Source: a virus. From it: a stretch of DNA of 21,981 bases. Numbering within the stretch: position 1 is the stretch's first letter; each line of letters starts with the position of its first letter. The stretch lies in the IMG/VR virus record IMGVR_UViG_3300042459_000829, positions 1 to 21,981 of that record. One strand, given 5' to 3'. The position numbers and the translations under genes were made by a program. The notes below the pieces were generated by a model, which was not told where the DNA came from, did no database searches, and saw only the letters and a program-made list of their open reading frames with translations. This document shows, piece by piece, positions 1 to 7,231 of the stretch.

Positions 1-2
1 AT

Positions 3-74
3 ATTGAAGCGGTCAAAAAAATTAAAATATTTGCTAACCCAGCTCTGGATAAGAACGAGACAAAATTAAACTAA
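3..74 (+). CDS. C-terminal end of an upstream gene (partial)
   Basis: An open frame enters from the left edge and reads 23 residues (IEAVKKIKIFANPALDKNET, then KLN) before TAA at 72-74. The stop lies six bases before the next start, which fits the tight gene packing seen everywhere else here. The fragment is too short to assign a family. It is in the same frame as the following gene, so it could also be the N-terminal part of that gene if the TAA is an error or is read through. Confidence 0.4.
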   Translation: MEAVKKIKIFANPALDKNETKLN

Positions 75-80
75 AGTCCA

Positions 81-806
81 GTGATCAGCAAAGAGAAGAA
101 AACACAAATAAAAAACGAACTCGAAAGCTTTTTAAGCACCTATTCTGGAGATACTTCAGAAAATGATATAGTCGACGATCGTTTTAATGAACTTGAGCAA
201 AATCCTCCTATTGATTTTGATGAAATGAGTTCAGGTTTCAAGAAGAAAGCTCTTGAGATTACAGATTCCCTATTTAAATTTTATGTAGATTTAGGTTTAA
301 TTACTCAACACGATTACCTAAAACAAAAGAAAGAACTCGATAATATGAATATCGAGACCATGTTCTTTCAGCATAAAACTATTAAGATGGCGATTGAAAG
401 AATTATGGAAGAAATAAATCAGGGTGCTGCACATCCGCGTTTATTTGAAGTAATGTCACAATTGCAGGATCGTCTTACCACAGTTACTAAAACACAAGCA
501 AACTATATGTTGTTCTTAGAGGATACGTACAAGAAAATGCGTAGTGAAGTTGATTCAAAGGGGGACCAAGCTGGACTCCCTGCCTCTTCTGTAAATGCTA
601 TTCAAGCCGGAGACTATTATATTACGGCTGGTACTAAAAATATCATGAAAGAAATTGAGAGCGATGGTTTGAATAATGATTTTGATAATAGGCTGACTAA
701 TCCAAATGAAAAAAATTCATTGATGACGGAAAGAGGCTTAGAGCATTTAATTGAAAAAGAAAATGACGATGAAGATTTAAGCTCAACTATTTTTGAAATC
801 ATTTAA
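81..806 (+). CDS. Putative terminase small subunit (gp16-like position)
   Basis: This 241-aa protein is predicted mostly alpha-helical. It has an acidic N-terminal third, a central helical region (about residues 55-150, rich in K, E, M and Q, coiled-coil-like), and a low-complexity acidic C-terminus (about 195-235). No catalytic motif is visible. The small-terminase call rests mainly on position: it lies 2 bp upstream of a gp17-type large terminase, as gene 16 precedes gene 17 in T4. T4 gp16 is about 164 aa with a central coiled-coil oligomerisation domain, so this one is long for the family. Small terminases recognise viral DNA and regulate the packaging ATPase. The start is GTG at 81, the first start codon after the in-frame TAA at 72-74; the next in-frame ATG is about 48 codons in and would remove conserved-looking helix. 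There is no Shine-Dalgarno sequence. Confidence 0.5.
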   Translation: MISKEKKTQIKNELESFLSTYSGDTSENDIVDDRFNELEQNPPIDFDEMSSGFKKKALEITDSLFKFYVDLGLITQHDYLKQKKELDNMNIETMFFQHKTIKMAIERIMEEINQGAAHPRLFEVMSQLQDRLTTVTKTQANYMLFLEDTYKKMRSEVDSKGDQAGLPASSVNAIQAGDYYITAGTKNIMKEIESDGLNNDFDNRLTNPNEKNSLMTERGLEHLIEKENDDEDLSSTIFEII

Positions 807-808
807 TT

Positions 809-2767
809 ATGAAAGATTTTTTATCAAAAGGGGGAAGGACTAGCGTACAGGTATCTAGAATGGATGATACTGAAAATAGTGCAGTCTGGACTACAAAAAA
901 AGTAGATCAACTTCTACTAGACTTTGAAAATGGTTTAATTGATATTAAGACCATTAAGAATTCTCCATTTAAGGATAATGACCCTGCCTGGAAAAAGCAA
1001 AATTTGGTTTTTGAATATACTCCAGAAGAACTTGAAGAAATTAAGCGCTGTAAATCTGATGTAGGTTACTTTGCAAATAAGTATGCTCAGGTTTTAACTG
1101 AATATGGAGTAGAACAAATTGTTTTACGTGATTACCAAGAGGAAATTATTAAGGCATTTGGCGCAAACCGCTTTAATATCTTAATGGCAAGCCGTCAAAT
1201 TGGTAAAACTGTAATGTCTGGCGTATTTGTTGCATGGTATCTTATTTTCCATACAGATAAAAATGTTTTAGCGGTAGCCAACATTGCAAGTACAACCAAA
1301 GAGGTTGTTGATAAAATTAAATCTATTTTTGAAAATTTGCCATTTTTCCTAAAACCTGGCTGTATTTCAAATAACGTTATGTCGATGAAGTTCGATAATG
1401 GCTGTAGATTAATTGGACGTACTACAACCAAAAATACAGGTATTGGTTTTACTATTCACTTACTATACATTGATGAGTTTGCTCACATCTCACCAGCATA
1501 CTTAGATTTCTTTTATCGAGCAATTTACCCTACTATTTCTGCATCAACTACCTCCAAGATTATTATTACATCAACTCCAAATGGTATGAATAGATTCTAT
1601 GAAATCTATATGGATGCAGTAAATGGACTAAATACTTATACTCCGCTAAGAGTAGACTGGTGGCAAGTTCCAGGTAGAGATGATAAATGGAAAGCTGAAA
1701 CTATTGCAAACATGGGATCAGAAGAAGACTTTAACCAGGAATATGGTCTACAGTTCTTTTCGTCCGATCGATTATTGCTTTCTTCTAAAGATCTTAAAAA
1801 GATTTTTGGAATTATGACTAAATATGAAGAGCCTCTTAATATTAATTGGGATCCGGAAGTTCTTGCCTTAATGGAAGGGAACTTTACAGTACATCCAAAT
1901 CTAAAGGATTGGGACGAGCAGGATTTTAGAAATTCGCCAGATCGATATGTATTTTCAGTCGATACAGCAGACGGAACAGGAAAAGACTTTTCAGTTATTA
2001 ATGTATTTAAAGTTGCACCTCTTCCAGTTAAAATGTTGGAACCAATTAAAAATCTAGTAAAAAGCGAAATGGATTGCCTATCCCTTGTGCAAGTTGCAAC
2101 TTGGAGAAGTAATAAGCAAACAATTAATGAATATGCTCAAGTTTTAGAATATTTGGTTTATAGACTCTTTAATTTTGAAAATCTTAAAGTCTTAATTGAA
2201 TTAAACCATAAAGGGGATTTTATCTTGGACAAAATTGCAAATAACGAACAGTATTGGCCTGGACAACTAATTCATTCCAAACACACAGAAGCAACTAAAT
2301 TACTTAAGCCCGGTCTTAAACTAAGCGTTACCAATAAAATTAAATTTTGTGAAAGATTTAAATACCACGTTAATGTTAATAAAATTCTTCCAAACGAAAG
2401 TAAAACTGTAATGGAATTAGGATCATTTGGTAGATCAACTAATGGTACATATAGAAGTCAAAGTGGAAACGATGACTTAGCAATGACTTGTGTTAACACT
2501 GCCGCATTCTTTGATTCTCCTAGTTTTCTTGAATTAGGAACAGAAGTTTGGGACAGTACAAGCGAGGAATACAAAAAAGAAATAACTGAAAAAATCTTAA
2601 ATTCTAGTCAGGGTGATGGCTCAACCAAGATTAGCTCAGATTTAGTAGGTTATCTAAATGATACTCCACAACTAAAAAAACCTGGACAGCGTCAAGTTTT
2701 TGATGAAACTTATCTAGATTCGTATAAAAAGACACTGGCTGGATTTTATGGAGATCAAAAAAACTAA
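809..2767 (+). CDS. Terminase large subunit (packaging ATPase-nuclease, T4 gp17 type)
   Basis: This 652-aa DNA-packaging motor has both halves of the family. The ATPase carries the Walker A variant ASRQIGKT (127-134), Walker B LLYIDEFAH (218-226, D222/E223) and the coupling motif ITSTPNG (253-259), followed by NRFYEIY as in T4 gp17. The RNase H-like nuclease shows the expected acidic triad: D385 in VFSVDTADG, E464 in VLIELN and D555/D556 in GNDDLAM. Length is close to T4 gp17 (610 aa) with a modest C-terminal extension. It would dock on the portal, translocate DNA into the prohead and cut the concatemer. Headful packaging would be usual for this family, though the sequence does not show it directly. 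The ATG at 809 follows the previous stop by 2 bp (TAATTATG), with no Shine-Dalgarno sequence. Confidence 0.96.
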   Translation: MKDFLSKGGRTSVQVSRMDDTENSAVWTTKKVDQLLLDFENGLIDIKTIKNSPFKDNDPAWKKQNLVFEYTPEELEEIKRCKSDVGYFANKYAQVLTEYGVEQIVLRDYQEEIIKAFGANRFNILMASRQIGKTVMSGVFVAWYLIFHTDKNVLAVANIASTTKEVVDKIKSIFENLPFFLKPGCISNNVMSMKFDNGCRLIGRTTTKNTGIGFTIHLLYIDEFAHISPAYLDFFYRAIYPTISASTTSKIIITSTPNGMNRFYEIYMDAVNGLNTYTPLRVDWWQVPGRDDKWKAETIANMGSEEDFNQEYGLQFFSSDRLLLSSKDLKKIFGIMTKYEEPLNINWDPEVLALMEGNFTVHPNLKDWDEQDFRNSPDRYVFSVDTADGTGKDFSVINVFKVAPLPVKMLEPIKNLVKSEMDCLSLVQVATWRSNKQTINEYAQVLEYLVYRLFNFENLKVLIELNHKGDFILDKIANNEQYWPGQLIHSKHTEATKLLKPGLKLSVTNKIKFCERFKYHVNVNKILPNESKTVMELGSFGRSTNGTYRSQSGNDDLAMTCVNTAAFFDSPSFLELGTEVWDSTSEEYKKEITEKILNSSQGDGSTKISSDLVGYLNDTPQLKKPGQRQVFDETYLDSYKKTLAGFYGDQKN

Positions 2768-2773
2768 ATACGA

Positions 2774-3037
2774 ATGATTAATTTTGACTTGACTAGAGAC
2801 AGAGACGTCATTTTTAGAAGAACTATTGCTGCAATACAGCATGCGCTTAAAAATGATGTAGAAATTGCGGAGCTTCCTAGTGTTAAGGTTGCAGAATCTG
2901 AAATTGATGCATTCGTTTTAAGGGACGGATGGGAAGATGCTATCGAAAAGGCTAAAAGGCATTTTGAGAAAATTGAGGATTATGAAATGTGCCAAACCTG
3001 TGTTTCGCTAATTGAAGAAATTAAAAAATCAAACTAA
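2774..3037 (+). CDS. Small hypothetical protein
   Basis: This 87-aa protein is not recognised. It is charged and probably all-helical; the second half (about 50-85) reads as two amphipathic helices with a CxxC pair (DYEMCQTCVSLIEEI). A single CxxC is too little to claim zinc binding. It sits between the large terminase and PhoH with 6 bp and 3 bp gaps, so it is very likely co-transcribed with both. The start ATG at 2774 has no Shine-Dalgarno sequence. Confidence 0.75.
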   Translation: MINFDLTRDRDVIFRRTIAAIQHALKNDVEIAELPSVKVAESEIDAFVLRDGWEDAIEKAKRHFEKIEDYEMCQTCVSLIEEIKKSN

Positions 3038-3040
3038 CTA

Positions 3041-3742
3041 ATGCAAAAATCCACTAAAAGAAGAGGTAACTCTACACAATCTATCCCAGAATTATTAAAG
3101 CAAGTTTCGCTTAAACCTTCACAAAAGGAGTATTGTGATAAAATCATGAACAATGATATTACTCTATGTCATGGACCGGCTGGAACCAGTAAAACCTTTG
3201 TTGCATGTTATGCATCAATGAAACTACATACAGAAGATAAGATTCAACGTATAATTTTATCAAAGCCAATTCAAGAGTCTGGAGAAAAATTAGGATTTTT
3301 GCCTGGCGATATTAAAGAGAAAATCGACCCATTTATGGAAAGTTACCGAACTAATCTTGAAAAAATTATTGGTTGGGATAACTTAATTAAATTGGAAGGG
3401 GACGGTCTTATTGAATTTAGACCGCTTGCATATATGAGAGGCGCAACTTTTGATAATTGCTTAATGGTATTAGATGAAGCACAAAATGCAGATTTTAGAC
3501 AACTAATGCTATTCATTACACGAATGGGAAAAAATTCAAAGGTCTTAATTTGTGGTGATGTTAGTCAATATGACATATCAAGAGACAAAGTGGCACTTCC
3601 AAAATTTATTGAAATGATGCAGGGTATCAAAGGAATGGGAATTCATACCTTTGGAGATGCAGATATCGTTCGTAATAAAATTCTAATAGAAATTACGGAA
3701 AGATATGACGAATGGAAGGCAAATAACAAAGTTAATTGGTAA
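3041..3742 (+). CDS. phoH: PhoH-family ATPase
   Basis: This 233-aa P-loop protein is of the PhoH type. Walker A is GPAGTSKT (45-52), with Ser in place of the usual Gly before Lys. The family block GEKLGFLPGD is at 81-90, MRGATFDN at 132-139 and Walker B LMVLDEAQ at 141-148. The length fits a bare PhoH ATPase domain without the N-terminal PIN domain of PhoH2. PhoH is one of the most frequent auxiliary genes in marine myophages; its role in infection is unsettled (an RNA helicase or nuclease-linked ATPase is the usual proposal, and some bacterial homologues respond to phosphate limitation). It starts 3 bp after the preceding stop and is followed by a 40-bp gap before the sigma factor gene, so it probably ends the terminase-side cluster. 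Confidence 0.92.
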   Translation: MQKSTKRRGNSTQSIPELLKQVSLKPSQKEYCDKIMNNDITLCHGPAGTSKTFVACYASMKLHTEDKIQRIILSKPIQESGEKLGFLPGDIKEKIDPFMESYRTNLEKIIGWDNLIKLEGDGLIEFRPLAYMRGATFDNCLMVLDEAQNADFRQLMLFITRMGKNSKVLICGDVSQYDISRDKVALPKFIEMMQGIKGMGIHTFGDADIVRNKILIEITERYDEWKANNKVNW

Positions 3743-3782
3743 ATTAGTTAAGTACAATAACTCTATCTAGAAAATAATTTTT

Positions 3783-4427
3783 ATGACAGGAAACAAAAAG
3801 GTCACAGGTTACGAAGATCTAAACCGCCGCCTCAATGATGAAATGCAGCAGCTTGCCGAAGCAATTGTTGCTAAAACTTTCACCGAAAGAGACCGAAATC
3901 GATTAGTTCGAATAATGGAACCTAAACTTAAATACTTTATTTGGAAGTTCTTTAACGATAAGGACGAAACCGAAGAAGTATTACACAATACGTTCTTTAA
4001 GATATTCAAATCGCTTGATAGCTATAATCCAAAATATAGATTTACAACTTGGATCTATACTATTGCCAGAAATGAATCTCTATTGCATTTGCATAAACTT
4101 AAACAGCAAATGACAACTGATATTGATAAAATTGGAAATTCTCTATTTTTAGTCGATGACAGTCGAGATAATTTAGAAAAGGAGAATTCTTTGGAGAATC
4201 TTTACACTGCAACTATGCTTGCAATTGAAGAGATGCCAGAATCGTTAGAAAAATCCATCCTAATTGACAAGGAGCTAAATAAGATGAAGGGTGCTGATAT
4301 TGCAGACAAATACGATATGAATCTCAATACAGTTAAAACTAAAATCAGAAAAGCACGTAAAATATTAAAAGACTCAGTTTTGGAAAGTAATCCTGAACTG
4401 GTAGAAAAAATAAAGGATCTTTTCTAA
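3783..4427 (+). CDS. ECF-like sigma-70 family RNA polymerase sigma factor
   Basis: This 214-aa protein has the two core domains of a group 4 (ECF) sigma factor. Region 2 spans about residues 40-105, with the 2.3/2.4 signature YNPKYRFTTWIYTIARNE (81-98). Region 4 spans about 145-197, with a helix-turn-helix ADIADKYDMNLNTVKTKIRKARK (given as 171-180 plus 181-193). The linker between them (110-140) is acidic. There is no region 1.1 or 3. This differs from T4 gp55, which lacks a normal region 4, so promoter recognition here may use both -10 and -35 contacts. It would redirect host RNA polymerase to phage promoters. Its stop overlaps the next gene's ATG by one base (TAATG). No Shine-Dalgarno sequence is seen. 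Confidence 0.88.
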   Translation: MTGNKKVTGYEDLNRRLNDEMQQLAEAIVAKTFTERDRNRLVRIMEPKLKYFIWKFFNDKDETEEVLHNTFFKIFKSLDSYNPKYRFTTWIYTIARNESLLHLHKLKQQMTTDIDKIGNSLFLVDDSRDNLEKENSLENLYTATMLAIEEMPESLEKSILIDKELNKMKGADIADKYDMNLNTVKTKIRKARKILKDSVLESNPELVEKIKDLF

Positions 4428-4924
4428 TGAAATACATAAATCCAATAGTTTTTATAACTAAGTTAATCTCCTTGATTAAGGAATTAAACATATTTAGACG
4501 TTATTTGGGAATCATATCCGAATTGGAAAAAAACGGAGACCTTACCAAATTAAATCTAAGACGAACTAGACTTGGTCGATTATACTATGTTAAAAATCTC
4601 CAACCAGAAGTTCTTTTAAATACTGATGATTTATCTGGATTTGAAATAATGCAAGTTAAAGAATCACTAGCTGACTATAACGATCCTATTACTAGACTTG
4701 GTATTATCGATTTTGTTAAAACCGGCTTCCGTAGAATTAAAACGCCAGACGTATATGCATATTTAGTTTGGATGGAATTTGATTTTAAACAAATTTCTCT
4801 AGAAAGAATTTTATACATTATAATTTATCCAGTTATTGTATTTTTCTTAATTTCACTAATTTTTATACCTGCACTTGGACAAGTAGAGTGGTCACAAATT
4901 TGGCAAACTTTAAATTCCAAATAA
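4427..4924 (+). CDS. Hypothetical protein with a C-terminal membrane segment
   Basis: This 165-aa protein is not recognised. The first ~125 residues look soluble and basic, with a RRTRLGRLYYV stretch near 45-55. A single strong hydrophobic helix lies at about 134-153 (ILYIIIYPVIVFFLISLIFI), followed by a short polar tail. This makes it a likely C-tail-anchored inner-membrane protein. Its start overlaps the sigma factor stop by one base, so the two are probably translationally coupled. A one-TM protein coupled to an ECF sigma gene resembles sigma/anti-sigma pairs in arrangement, but no anti-sigma domain can be seen. Other possibilities include a lysis or membrane-remodelling protein. Confidence 0.75.
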   Translation: MKYINPIVFITKLISLIKELNIFRRYLGIISELEKNGDLTKLNLRRTRLGRLYYVKNLQPEVLLNTDDLSGFEIMQVKESLADYNDPITRLGIIDFVKTGFRRIKTPDVYAYLVWMEFDFKQISLERILYIIIYPVIVFFLISLIFIPALGQVEWSQIWQTLNSK

Positions 4925-4930
4925 ATAATA
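4921..4930 (+). promoter_or_regulatory. Candidate late-type promoter box (ATAAATAATA)
   Basis: ATAAATAATA overlaps the stop of the preceding gene; its TAAATA starts 29 bp before the ATG at 4951. It resembles the T4 late promoter box TATAAATA and the cyanophage late box NATAAATA. The same box recurs before several other genes in this window. No consistent -35 element is visible. Confidence 0.4.
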
Positions 4931-4950
4931 GTATCAAATAATCTTAAATT

Positions 4951-5226
4951 ATGAATAAAGTAGAACAATTTTTACAGAAAAACGGATTAAAGGTAGTAAT
5001 ATTTTTATTAATTTTAACCTATATGAAATCTTGCGGAGTAGACCGTGAAGTTACTAAAATTAAAAAGCAATTAACTACTCTAGACTCGCTAGCAACAAAA
5101 AAGGACCTTGAAATTGAGGGTCTTAAAGCAGAAAAACGCATGATTCAGGCGACTGACCGAAAAATGCTAGACGTTCAACGTCAATCTGAGATTGATGCTG
5201 AATTGAAAAAACTTGGAGCACAATAA
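4951..5226 (+). CDS. Small membrane-anchored coiled-coil protein
   Basis: This 91-aa protein has an N-terminal membrane segment (about residues 13-27, LKVVIFLLILTYMKS) ending at a Cys (28), followed by a heptad-like coiled coil (about 33-85, rich in K, E, L and Q). The Cys context (MKSC) is a poor lipobox, so lipoprotein processing is doubtful. The topology (short cytoplasmic N-terminus, one TM, extracytoplasmic coiled coil) is that of an inner-membrane spanin (Rz-like), but no outer-membrane partner is evident nearby, so the lysis role is only a suggestion. Its last base overlaps the first base of the next ATG. Confidence 0.75.
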   Translation: MNKVEQFLQKNGLKVVIFLLILTYMKSCGVDREVTKIKKQLTTLDSLATKKDLEIEGLKAEKRMIQATDRKMLDVQRQSEIDAELKKLGAQ

Positions 5227-5936
5227 TGAAAAATAAAGCAACCCATTACTTTATAATTGGTTCTTTTGTTACTTTATACCTCTTAGTATCAATTATTTCT
5301 ACGATTCACGTAATCGACTTTTTTAAATTATCAAATCCTACTTGGCTAGCAGTTTCTCTTGCAATTGGCTTTGAAGTTGGTGCAGCTGCATCCCTAGCAT
5401 CTCTTATTATTTTAGAAAAAATGAATAAAGGTATTGTTTGGGGTCTCTTTATTCTTTTAACTGCAATGCAAGCAATGGGAAATACGTATTATGCGTTTTC
5501 TCATCTTGAAAATTTTACAAGCTGGATTGAATTGTTTGGACTTCAAGAAGAAGATCTAATCTATCAAAAAAGGATTCTTGCAATTATATCAGGCGCAGTT
5601 TTGCCAATTGTTGCATTAGGATTTATTAAGTCTCTTGTTGATTATATTAAACCTACCCCAGAAACCGTTCAAACTGAACCCATTGTAGAAGATTCTATTA
5701 TAGAAGAACCGAGTATGGAACCAGTTGGACAGCCTGTCCAAGAAAGTGTCCAAGTCGAGACTCCTAATAAAGCGCCAAAAGTTAAAAAAAAGACTCCAGT
5801 GAGCCAGGAAAAATCTACTGGACCAATTGAAGTTGATTTAACCAAGCCAAAGCATATCGATTTACTTGAAGTTCCAGATAGAGATACCAGAAGACTTTCA
5901 GCAGATGAAAGAATCTCTAGAGGAATTGTTTCCTAA
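5226..5936 (+). CDS. Four-TM membrane protein with Pro/Glu-rich tail
   Basis: This 236-aa protein has four predicted membrane helices at about residues 8-30, 39-63, 68-90 and 117-140. A C-terminal soluble tail (about 143-236) is rich in Pro, Glu, Val and Lys and looks disordered, with a basic patch KAPKVKKKTP. The family is not recognised. It is coupled to the coiled-coil membrane gene upstream (TAATG overlap), so the pair probably works together at the inner membrane. It is large for a holin and lacks transporter motifs; superinfection exclusion or lysis control are possible but unsupported. It is one of the few genes with a chance GGAG 8 bp upstream of its start, lying inside the preceding coding sequence. 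Confidence 0.8.
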   Translation: MKNKATHYFIIGSFVTLYLLVSIISTIHVIDFFKLSNPTWLAVSLAIGFEVGAAASLASLIILEKMNKGIVWGLFILLTAMQAMGNTYYAFSHLENFTSWIELFGLQEEDLIYQKRILAIISGAVLPIVALGFIKSLVDYIKPTPETVQTEPIVEDSIIEEPSMEPVGQPVQESVQVETPNKAPKVKKKTPVSQEKSTGPIEVDLTKPKHIDLLEVPDRDTRRLSADERISRGIVS

Positions 5937-5943
5937 ATCGAAG

Positions 5944-5953
5944 GTAAATAATA
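5944..5953 (+). promoter_or_regulatory. Candidate late-type promoter box (GTAAATAATA)
   Basis: GTAAATAATA lies in the 33-bp gap between genes, with TAAATA starting 25 bp before the ATG at 5970. It is the same box as those upstream of the 4951, 8372, 11923, 15682 and 19906 genes, with G in place of A at the first position. It would place a promoter at the head of the virion gene block. Confidence 0.4.
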
Positions 5954-5969
5954 AAAAGAACTTCGGCTA

Positions 5970-6758
5970 ATGTCTTACATTAAATTTAAAGGTGATCCAA
6001 GCTATAAAAGAGTCAATTCGGCTATGGCTAAATTATGCGATCCAGTCCCTGTTAAAAAGTCACTTAGGCTTATTGACAACTGTTTTTCAATAGTAGACAA
6101 AAATGTTAGCCAAGCTGATCTTTGTGACTTTGGTAAATTGGCATATCCTGCGGATTCTTATGTTAAACAGGAATTAGAAATATGTCAAGGCGAAACTGCC
6201 ACGGTATTTACTAACAGTTTAGTTGGTGGAACTACTGCGGTTTCTTCAACGACTCTTAATAGCACTGCTGTAGTTACGGCTTCAGCTAATTCAGCAATTA
6301 GAGTCGGTAGTACAGTTTCTGGAAGTGGAATTGCCGATGGAACTACTGTCACTGCAGTTAACGGAACGGCTGTAACTTTATCTAAGCCTGCTACTGCAAC
6401 TAGCGGAAGCGTTAGTTTAACATTTGTTGAAGTTTTAAATCCAAACAAAGCTTACGTAAAGGGAGTTATTATCTATGTAAATTACCCTACGCTAGATGAA
6501 GACGGTGCAGAAATTAATCCTTCTGAATATCTACTAACTGGATCTATTTCTATGATTCTTACAAATGGTGGAAGCAGCCCATCTAACTTTACAATAGGAC
6601 AAGCTTATATGTACTTTGCACCAGAGGCAACTACTGATCCAACTAAGATTATAAACACCTTAACTTTATTAAACCCAAGTTCAAAATTCAGCGTTAAAGT
6701 TAGTGTCTTATTAATTAAGACAAAAACTGATGTTGATCCAAATAATTGTGATTGCTAA
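5970..6758 (+). CDS. Putative virion structural protein with inserted Ser/Thr/Gly-rich beta domain
   Basis: This 262-aa protein has N-terminal (1-72) and C-terminal (about 155-262) parts that look like one fold. Residues about 75-150 are Ala/Ser/Thr/Val/Gly-rich, with the pattern IRVGSTVSGSGIADGTTV, then TAVNGTAVTLS. That pattern recurs in many phage tail, capsid-decoration and fibre proteins as a small beta-sandwich module, and here it looks like an insertion. The C-terminus is beta-rich and ends in CDC. The exact virion location cannot be told. It is followed by a one-base overlap (TAATG) with the next gene. It has no membrane segment or enzymatic motif. Confidence 0.7.
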   Translation: MSYIKFKGDPSYKRVNSAMAKLCDPVPVKKSLRLIDNCFSIVDKNVSQADLCDFGKLAYPADSYVKQELEICQGETATVFTNSLVGGTTAVSSTTLNSTAVVTASANSAIRVGSTVSGSGIADGTTVTAVNGTAVTLSKPATATSGSVSLTFVEVLNPNKAYVKGVIIYVNYPTLDEDGAEINPSEYLLTGSISMILTNGGSSPSNFTIGQAYMYFAPEATTDPTKIINTLTLLNPSSKFSVKVSVLLIKTKTDVDPNNCDC

Positions 6759-7210
6759 TGAGACCAGTAATGTCATATGGACAAAAGAATAACTTTATAA
6801 GTAGTATTCCATTTCAAGGAAGAGGAGATTTTGGTTTTGTTGCATCCCAATCAAACTTTACTCCAGGTATTACAATTAAACTTTTGCCGCTAGCGGATCT
6901 TTCTCTTCCGCAAGAGGTTGAAACATCAGAATTTGATCAATTAATAAATGACTTAAACGATCAATTTAGACCTGGTAAAAGACTTAGCGGCGTTGAAGTA
7001 AATACTCAACACCAAAAGGGAGGATCTCATAAAGTATTTGGAAGATTTATTGGATTTCAATTAGATAGAAAGAACCAAGTAATTAGAGCTTTTATTAGAG
7101 ACTCTGCGTCTAATAAAAAAGTTGAAGTTTATCCTGCTTCGCTAATGACTGTTAACGAAGCCAGCTCTCACCATACAAAAACTTTTATGCAATTTTTAAT
7201 ACAAGACTAG
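6758..7210 (+). CDS. Hypothetical protein in virion gene block
   Basis: The chosen start is the ATG at 6758, which overlaps the preceding TAA by one base; an upstream TTG at 6752 is less likely because other genes here start in the same TAATG arrangement. The resulting 150-aa protein is unrecognised. The C-terminal part (about 92-130: KVFGRFIGFQ..., then KKVEVYPASLM) reads as a small beta-barrel (SH3/KOW-like) segment. The N-terminus is Gly/Phe/Ser-rich and flexible. It lies between a structural protein and the gp26-like gene, so a head/tail assembly role is plausible but not shown. Confidence 0.7.
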   Translation: MRPVMSYGQKNNFISSIPFQGRGDFGFVASQSNFTPGITIKLLPLADLSLPQEVETSEFDQLINDLNDQFRPGKRLSGVEVNTQHQKGGSHKVFGRFIGFQLDRKNQVIRAFIRDSASNKKVEVYPASLMTVNEASSHHTKTFMQFLIQD

Positions 7211-7231
7211 AAAAGGTCAAGTATTAATACA

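Noticed and set aside
617-802. Minus-strand open frame opposite the putative small terminase, and similar minus-strand frames across the window (for example 6185-6448, 8557-8880, 8926-9243, 17229-17606, 19424-19798).
   Set aside because: All lie opposite well-supported + strand genes, have compositions expected from antisense of AT-rich codons, and show no domain or start context.
5725-5741. Interrupted palindrome TTGGACAG-C-CTGTCCAA.
   Set aside because: It lies inside the coding sequence of a disordered Pro/Gln/Val-rich tail, has no T run or partner site, and a single copy can arise by chance.
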